Assembly: GCA_015179025.1 (NCBI GenBank)
Contig: WHUX01000077.1
Span: forward strand, 62,001-126,000
From: Terfezia claveryi
Lineage: Eukaryota > Ascomycota > Pezizomycetes > Pezizales > Pezizaceae
Direction of reading: 5' to 3'
Length of the DNA stretch: 64,000 nt
Both the position numbers and the translations under genes were made by a program. Shown here piece after piece: positions 57,061-64,000 of the stretch. Below the pieces are notes generated by a model. The model was not told the origin of the DNA. It searched no databases and saw only the letters and a list, made by a program, of their open reading frames with translations. The first letter of the stretch is position 1. Each line of letters opens with the position of its first letter.

Positions 57061-59133
57061 AACTCCACAATAGTGACCATACGAAAGCCCACGAAAACAA
57101 AGGGGAAGGGTAAGGAGTCTTCCACTAAGCGAGCTGCCAGTAAGAGTGACCTCCAGAGAGATCGAGGCAAACGTCATGCAGCTTCTGAAAGGGCTGATCA
57201 TGATACCAACCTCTTGACGTTCAATAACAGAACGTAAGGAATGGATAGCACAAGTAGTCTAGTGGGTATTCACATGTGTTCCAAGGTTGTTATATATATA
57301 TATCTAACAAATTAAGCAAGTTATTAGGGTCTATCATCGTTCAAGTCCACAATCAACTTTCCCAAAGTAGGGGCATAGAAAGCAGATCCAGGAGACTCAT
57401 GCTTACATGGTTGTTTCGCACAGCAAACTCGGCCGCAAACCCTCGCTGGGTCTGCCAGGTCTACTGGGGATCTAGCAAAAGGATCAGCTACAACCCGTAA
57501 TTCCAGCTCCACAATTTTTTGGGCACTGAATGTAAGCCAGTCTTTCAAAGAAAATATTAAGGATATTTGATTTCTACTTACATTACATCATAGCAGCATG
57601 TGGAAGCCTCTTCTCTATCCATGTGGGTATTGGCAAACTCTGTGTCTAGGTCAGGACCCTCACCAACACCACTGGGTGCACAAAGATGATTATCACCCCC
57701 ACTAGAGCTACAATCTTCACCCTTACTACTTGGGGCACTACTTGGGTCCCCACCTCCGCCACTGGATACACAGGATGCTACCAGGGTGGTGGTGAACATA
57801 GGGGATAATAATCCCAACAGGTCCAAGAAGCGACTGACAGGTGCTAGGGAAAAGGAACCACAAAATAGGAGCTTTACACAGTTTGAAGGGGTAACAAAAG
57901 CAGTTGTCAGTAATACCGTAAACCGCATGGAGAGGATCATATTATTTGAGGAGCCATTGCCAGATGCTGAGGGTACGGAATGTATCTTGGTAAGGATATG
58001 GAAGGAAGCTGAGGTAGAATGCGGAGTTGATGAAGAGCATATGAAAAAAATTGATACCTATATTAATGAAAGCCAAAGTATCTGCTTTGAGATGCTGACA
58101 ATAATTAATTAGTTACGGAGTATCCAATCTCACACAAGATCCCATCTGGTGTATGAAGCAAAGCGACACATAGCCAAACTATATGAGTTTGATCAAAACT
58201 GCAGTCCGGACTATGTTCACGAGCAAGTTAGTAAGTTGTTAGACAAGGATCGTTTCATGTACAAGGAGGAAAAATGGAAGATATAACAAATGACCCTAAT
58301 TCTGACCACGACTAGATGCTTATGAACTGGAGAATAATTGCAGGAGTGGGATTATAGATTTTGTGCAAGTGAAGGCATGCAGTTTATCTTCATGAATTAT
58401 TTCGACGGCCCAAAGAAACTTGGAAACTAGGATCGTAAATTCATAAGCCGAATTACCAGTTCGTTCATGTGCCTGATATTTGCAACCCTCCAGCATGCCC
58501 TTCTCACTTATGAGAGTGGGGTGTTCAAAGATGGTGACAATTTCAATTACACGAATTCAGCTAGTTGGTCTGGAATCCTCTGTCTATGGTAGGAGAAGAA
58601 CACTGACTGCCACAGTAGCTTTTGGTCGTATGCGAGAGCAATAGTGTGATTTTCCTACAATACTCGTGCAGAGTCTTCTCAAGGTCATACGTATCGGGAT
58701 TGTACGGCGATGCCAACAGCGTGGGAAAGTGACTTGATAGGAGCAACCCGAGTCATATAAGATGGAAAGGATTGAACTCGAGAAATATGCTGATGAACTG
58801 GCAGCAGAAATATAGGAAGTGGAGGACATGTATCTCATGCCAGTTGGGTACTTCCCCTAAGAACCCCTAACTGAGCCTGATATAGGTGGTCGTAACAAGA
58901 GGGTATCAAGTATAGGTGATGATACAGACTTGGTTGAAGATGATCAGGATCCACTAGAGTTAGCAAATGATAGTAATGCAGATAGGGATGAGGCAGATAG
59001 CTCTGAAGACAATGAGGCTGATGAGGATTTGGAGGAACGCGAAGATAATGGTGGATTGGAGGACAAAGGTGGAGAGGATGAACCAGATGAAAACAGTGGA
59101 GAGATAACAGAGGATGAAGGAGATAAATTGTAG
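57061..59133 (+). pseudogene. DUF6532-like protein relic with basic N-terminus and acidic C-terminus
   Basis: A basic segment at 57075-57236 (KGKGKESSTKRAASKSDLQRD) may be the N-terminus. The open stretch 57710-58110 has SNTVNRMERIILFEEPLPD and RIWKEAEVECGVDEEHMKKI. After a stop, SHLVYEAKRHIAKLYEFDQN, VSKLLDKDRFMYKEEKW and FCASEGMQFIFMNYFDGPKK follow, then FMCLIFATLQHALLTYESG. This order resembles the fungal DUF6532 domain (helical, with a late TAL..AL.EY..G block), but I hold the family name only as likely. The tail (58930-59133) is strongly Asp/Glu-rich and ends at 59133. About eight stops interrupt it, mostly TAG/TAA where Gln or Trp fits. Confidence 0.5.
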
Positions 59134-59760
59134 GGCGCTGAGAAGGTGAGGTCGGAATATTTGTTTTGTTGCCAGTTATATATGGTAAGGAATTGGGGAT
59201 TATGTCAATGTATAGAGTAGGATCTAAGTAGTCTGGTTAGCAGGGATTTAATGTAGGAAGGGAATGAGAGAATAATAGAATAGAATGGTTTATCAGAGGC
59301 CAAGCGAGAACGTAGTGAGTGCAAAAAGGGCTTCGGGAGTCTCCGGTATGTGTGAATTAGAAAATGTTGAGGCAGGGTATAGAACAGAACGGGCAGAGGT
59401 CTATCAGAAGGCATCGGTAGCAATCAGGGGCCTGGCGATGGACATAGAGATATAGGCATCACGGCGAAATTGTATGGGAGGGGTAGTGAGGTGACAGGCC
59501 TCTCAGGGGATGCATCATGATATTAAGTAGAGAGGTGAGTGCTGAGGCGATAGTGCAAGACCATCAGAGTCAGGAGGAGGACAATTTAGAGCTAGCGTCA
59601 GCGGGCAGCCTGTGTAGAGCCGGTGTTAGGGAGCCAGAGGAACAAAGGAGTGCGCCGGTAACTGGCAGTTTGTTATTTGTGGCACCAGAGGCATCAGACG
59701 CCATAAAGGCAAACTAGATTCCTTTCTGATAACGACAACACTCTTGAAATGAAAATCCGA
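59134..59760. other. Interval before the Gypsy relic
   Basis: About 630 bp. An ORF at 59517-59717 is rich in Glu, Ser and Ala (LELASAGSLCRAGVREPEEQ) but has no recognised domain. It could be the end of another element. No LTR boundary was located. Confidence 0.3.
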
Positions 59761-60059
59761 GTCATAGTCTATATAGAGACCAGAATCAATGACAAAAAAT
59801 AGGATATAATTCTAGTAGCAATCCCAGCACCAAACCCAATACAGAAAAATGGAAGGACCCAAATCAAAACACTATTACAAAAAAATTGGATTAGAAAATG
59901 AAGATGCAATTAATTAGAGACAAGAAATATCTATAATGTGGGACCCTGTACACTCCTATAAGGACGGTAGGAAATGACAAAATAAAGTACTCAAATATAC
60001 AGCTGCACAGGATATAGCTATACCAATAGCGACTAAGAACCAAACTAATAAGAATAAAA

Positions 60060-63000
60060 TCAAGGAATAATCTTCATTAGGATAGGAACCAGATTTTAGC
60101 AAGGTATTTGTTAAAGCTAATGAACATCCTGCACTAGCTTTAATTGATGTCCAAACAAAGGGAGAAGACTTAATTAATTCTTAATTTGTATATTTATACA
60201 AAATACTAACTAGAAGTATTGAGAAGATATAATTAAGCATAGTAATTAAAGGCTCAAAAGGAATAATAGACAAAGCCTGTACTACTAAACTAGATTGGAT
60301 AGGTTATATAGAAGAATAAATGTTCTATGTAGCTCATTTAACTAGATGGGACATAATTTTAGGAGAACTTACTCTCAGCAGAGTAAATGTAATAATCTTG
60401 GCCTATCAGGAACTAGTTACTATGTAACTGGAAAATATTCCTAGATTCCAGCTTTATACATGGAAAGGATCTAGAACCATAGTGAATGGTATAAGATCAG
60501 CATATACTTAGGTCAGTTGTGAATCAGTTACAGATTATAGGGAACTAGATAATTGGGAAATTATCAGTGATATAGAAGATACCGATTCAGAAAAAGAACT
60601 CCTAACAGCTGTTTCTACTATACAGAAACAATTCAACCCTGTAATGGAGTTTCTCTTATTATTTCTGAAGACAATTCCATGAGAATTGCTGCTACTAAGA
60701 AAAATTAATCACTCTATCAAACCAAAACCTGAAGCTACTTGGATATTAAAATGGCAACTCTTAGGACATTGATTTAGACAATAAATCTATGATAAATTAA
60801 TTGAGGAAGAAGCAACAGGTCATATATATAGAGTAGAAAATGATACAAATGCTATAGTCATATTTACTATTCCTAAACGAGACAAACCGGAAGAAGCCAG
60901 TTATGTCAATGACTATTAGGACTACAATTTAGCTATTGAACTAGACCATATCATACTACCAGATATTAATGAAACTATTGAACTAGTAGCAGAGAATCTC
61001 ATTTGGACTAAGCTTGATTTAGCCAACAGATTCTTTAATATCAAAAACAATAATAAATCAGAACAATACTCTACCTTTCTATATCACCTAAGATATTTTA
61101 GGAGTAGAGTCATAAAACAAGGGGATCATAACACACTAGCTACTATGGTTTACATTATATATGAAATTTTTAAAGATATGGTCTATAAGGATTTAATCAT
61201 CTATATTGATGATATTATTATTTTTTCCAAAATGTATAAGAAACATGTAAATTCATTGAAGAAAGTACTTTAATGTTTATAGGATGAGAAATTCTATCTC
61301 AAAGAAAGCAAATGCCAGTTCTTTACTATAAGATTGGAAATTCTAGGATACCTTTTGACATCAGATGGATTGTATGTAGATCCAAAGAAGAGAACTACTA
61401 TATTAATATTTCTAACTCCTACTTCGAAAAAGGACCTCAGAGGATTCCTTAGAATTGTTAATTATCTCAACAGATTCATTTCCGACTTGGCATCGTATGC
61501 AAGTACCCTATCAGAACTGCAAGAAGAAGCAAAGAAATGGGAATGGACAGATACTTATAATGTAGTATTTGAAAAACTAAAGGAACTCATAAATTCCACA
61601 CATGTTTTTTAACCCTAGAATAATAAGTCCACTGAACCTAAATATTTAGTCTATAATACTAGTAATGTAGGACTGGTATCGTAGATAGGTCAAGGACCGC
61701 TAACATATATCAGACTATCATGCTTCTACTTAAGAAAATTTAATCTAGCATAACTCAATTATCCCACTTTCCAAAAGGAATTATTGGCAATTATTGACTT
61801 GTTAAAATTTTTTGAAGTACAATTAAGAGCTTACAAGTTCACTATCTTTACCGACCACAAAGTATTAGTAACCTTCTATACTCAAATGCCAATAAGTCAA
61901 AAATTAAGATACTGGCAAGATTATCTAATAGAATTTGATACAGATATTTAGCACACTGTGGGAAAGGAAAATTTGATAGCAGATACTCTAGGACGAAAGT
62001 ATAAATACCTTGACACTCCCTCTACTGAGGACGACTATATTTCCAATAGCATCAATCCTCCTAACCACACCTACAATTGCAATATCTCTACCAATACTTT
62101 AAGAACTTTCTACTTACTAGAAACCTGTACTTAGAATAAAATAGTTTCTCACAGAGCTATCAATTTTAAGCATGTCAACTACAAGTTCAACAAATATTAT
62201 GGACAAGCCAAAGAACTTAGATACCATATCTTCTGTCCATACTTTGAAAGCATCTAGGATGAAGACAGTGAATATAACATAATCATAGAAGAAGAGTCCT
62301 CAGACGATGAAACTCTATCTACTATACTAGAAGAGGTTTTTACAGGGTATAACCAAGTACCCAATATAAATAAGAACAAACCTTTAACAGTTCTTGGACT
62401 AAGATATAGGCCTCCCTCTTCTGAAAATATATAACAAAATACCCTTGCTTCTGAAGAAGTGAAAGAAATTGCTATTGACCTAGCTTATAGTAATTGGCAA
62501 TAATATAAGAGGATATACTGGTCCTTTTGTCAAGACTTTTACTTTCTTACTCATAGCAAATCCCACGCCATGAATAACCCCATGTTCACCATCAAGATAT
62601 ATACAATCTACAACCATTGTAGATATGGCAGTATGAACTGTAACCTGTTAGCCTTAGTTCTTAAGAAGAAGAAGGAATTCCATAAGAGTCATATTGAGTA
62701 GCTCTTAGCTGCAAATAACTCTCATAAGGAACTAGCAATAGTACAACAAATACCAGCATATCTACCTCCACAACTTATCAGCTGCCAAGAAGCTATCTAT
62801 AAAATTAAGGAATAGGTAAAATGATGGAACAAGCTAATACGCCCAACTCTCTAATATAGCATTTAGTTCAGTAACCTTACCAAATAGATGAGTACTTGAC
62901 AAATGGAACAGGAGATCAAAGATACTCCTATTGCTTCTCAACAACTATGGAATGTATCTTAATAGTCAGCTGCAACCGCTAGCAGTAGTAACATGACTCT

Positions 63001-64000
63001 CATCAACACCGCCGCCATTACTACTCATTCCTAAAAGTGAGTAGCTATTAATGAAGACCCTGAACCCTCCTTTATTCAAGATACCAAAACCCTTAGATAG
63101 CGTTGTAATTTCTATAAGTTTTTAGGATATAATGCTTCTACTTGTAAGGAGAAGAAATCTACTATCAATAACTTCAACCAAAGGATCGAACTGACCCTCA
63201 ACAAGCTCATTGAAGAGAAATATATTAGTGGCGGATGGGCAGATAATAAGGACTATTTCATTACCCATTAGCTAGATCAAGGTATAGGAATGAAAGCTGT
63301 ATACCAGATATATATGAGAGTATGTCCTATCTAAAAGAACTGTTATGATACCTTTATCAGCTGTAAGGATCATAGAAAAAAAGATAGATTTTTGTATGTC
63401 AAAAACTAACAAGTATAATAGAAATTAGTTTTGAAAGCTACCTTTAATATTGAAAGTAAGAACTATCTTGAATTAGTTATTAAAGATATACATGAAGCAA
63501 CTACTCATAGTGGTATTAAAAAAATAATGAAATATCTTACTGACTGATATGATCACCAGTCCTTTGCAGAACTAACTAAGGATTATATTAGAAGTAGTAA
63601 TACTTGTCAATGAATAAAGTATTCCAACAATATGCTACTTGGACTCGTAAGCGCATTACATATGCCAAGAAGACTATGGACAGACATATTAATAGATTTT
63701 CTTAAGTTAGTACCTGTTTTTAGCAAGTATTCAATTTTGTACCTAAATATTCGTATTGAAAAAGATCATATTGTTTGTATTTCATAACTTTGGACAATTG
63801 TCAATAGATAATCAGGATTCAAGTTTCTTATTCCTGTCTTAAATAATTTCATAGCAGAACAATGTACTGCTACCTTTGATACTCATGTAGTCCCAACTAT
63901 AGGATATCCTTTTTATTTTATATTTGATCGAGACACTCTTTTTATATCATTACATTTTCAAAATTGGGCTAGGAATAAAGGAATCAAGTTGGAACCGTCC
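60060..64000 (+). pseudogene. Ty3/Gypsy polyprotein relic, stop-ridden, continues past window
   Basis: Protease-like ALALIDVQTKGEDLIN (about 60130-60180). Reverse transcriptase follows: ATGHIYRVENDTNAIVIFTI, WTKLDLANRFFNIK, and LIIYIDDIIIFSK at 61194-61232 (catalytic YIDD). RNase H: FTIFTDHKVLVTFYTQMP (about 61840) and VGKENLIADTLGRKY. Then a long linker with a zinc-knuckle-like CNFYKFLGYNASTC (about 63100), then integrase: H2C2 (IHEATTHSGIKKI ... SSNTCQ, 63490-63610) and the core start PRRLWTDILIDFLKLV, ending at the window edge. At least thirty stops, all read as TAA, TAG or TGA where Gln, Trp or Arg fit. AT-rich. No LTR is visible. Confidence 0.85.

Noticed and set aside
59760..64000. Alternative genetic code with TAA/TAG as Gln
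   Set aside because: Host genes (PKS, riboflavin kinase, CFEM) use normal stops and CAA/CAG Gln, and zinc-knuckle Cys/His-to-Tyr changes point to C-to-T mutation instead.

Overview
The window looks like a repeat-rich Pezizomycotina (ascomycete) chromosome segment. The evidence is short GT-AG introns, an iterative highly-reducing polyketide synthase, a CFEM-domain secreted protein, and transposons whose coding regions carry stops mainly where Gln or Trp codons are expected, as expected from RIP-like C-to-T mutation. Several TACGGAGTA-type words are reminiscent of Eurotiomycete intergenic DNA, but that placement is weak. No ribosomal RNA, tRNA or CRISPR array was recognised.

Region by region. 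1-5,912 (minus strand): the N-terminal 1,795 codons of a KS-AT-DH-MT highly-reducing PKS, cut by the window edge. 9,609-11,366 (plus): a fatty-acyl-CoA-reductase-like enzyme, divergent from the PKS across about 3.7 kb. 12,787-13,340 (minus): a three-exon CFEM gene. 13,767-15,579 and 17,172-18,351: two non-coding elements with very long inverted repeats and TA duplications. 15,834-16,251: a possible small secreted protein. 18.8-25.3 kb: decayed LINE (RT, RNase H and tail) fragments around an unrecognised two-exon gene (21,571-22,561). 29,822-31,186: a pogo/Fot1-like element with 24-bp ends. 31,788-38,289: a Tc1-like element with matching ends that contains a passenger ORF, a G-rich minisatellite and, nested inside, a complete 3.0-kb non-autonomous LTR retrotransposon with its 5-bp target duplication. 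38.6-39.5 kb: a second pogo relic. 40,464-42,198: riboflavin kinase with two unusually long introns. 42.6-51.0 kb: clusters of a 15-bp motif, a truncated Copia element and a broken Plavaka (CACTA-like) transposase. 51.7-59.1 kb: a charged low-complexity gene relic interrupted by two related elements, then a DUF6532-like relic. 59.8-64.0 kb: a Ty3/Gypsy relic running off the window.

Plausible host genes are the PKS, the reductase, the CFEM protein, riboflavin kinase, and less surely the small secreted protein and the two-exon gene. The most novel signal is a transposon family whose ends begin CATCAG. Two copies sit in one gene, each flanked by a 2-bp repeat (TT and AA), and removing either copy restores the reading frame. 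One of these copies is 3.1 kb and is mostly a giant palindrome.
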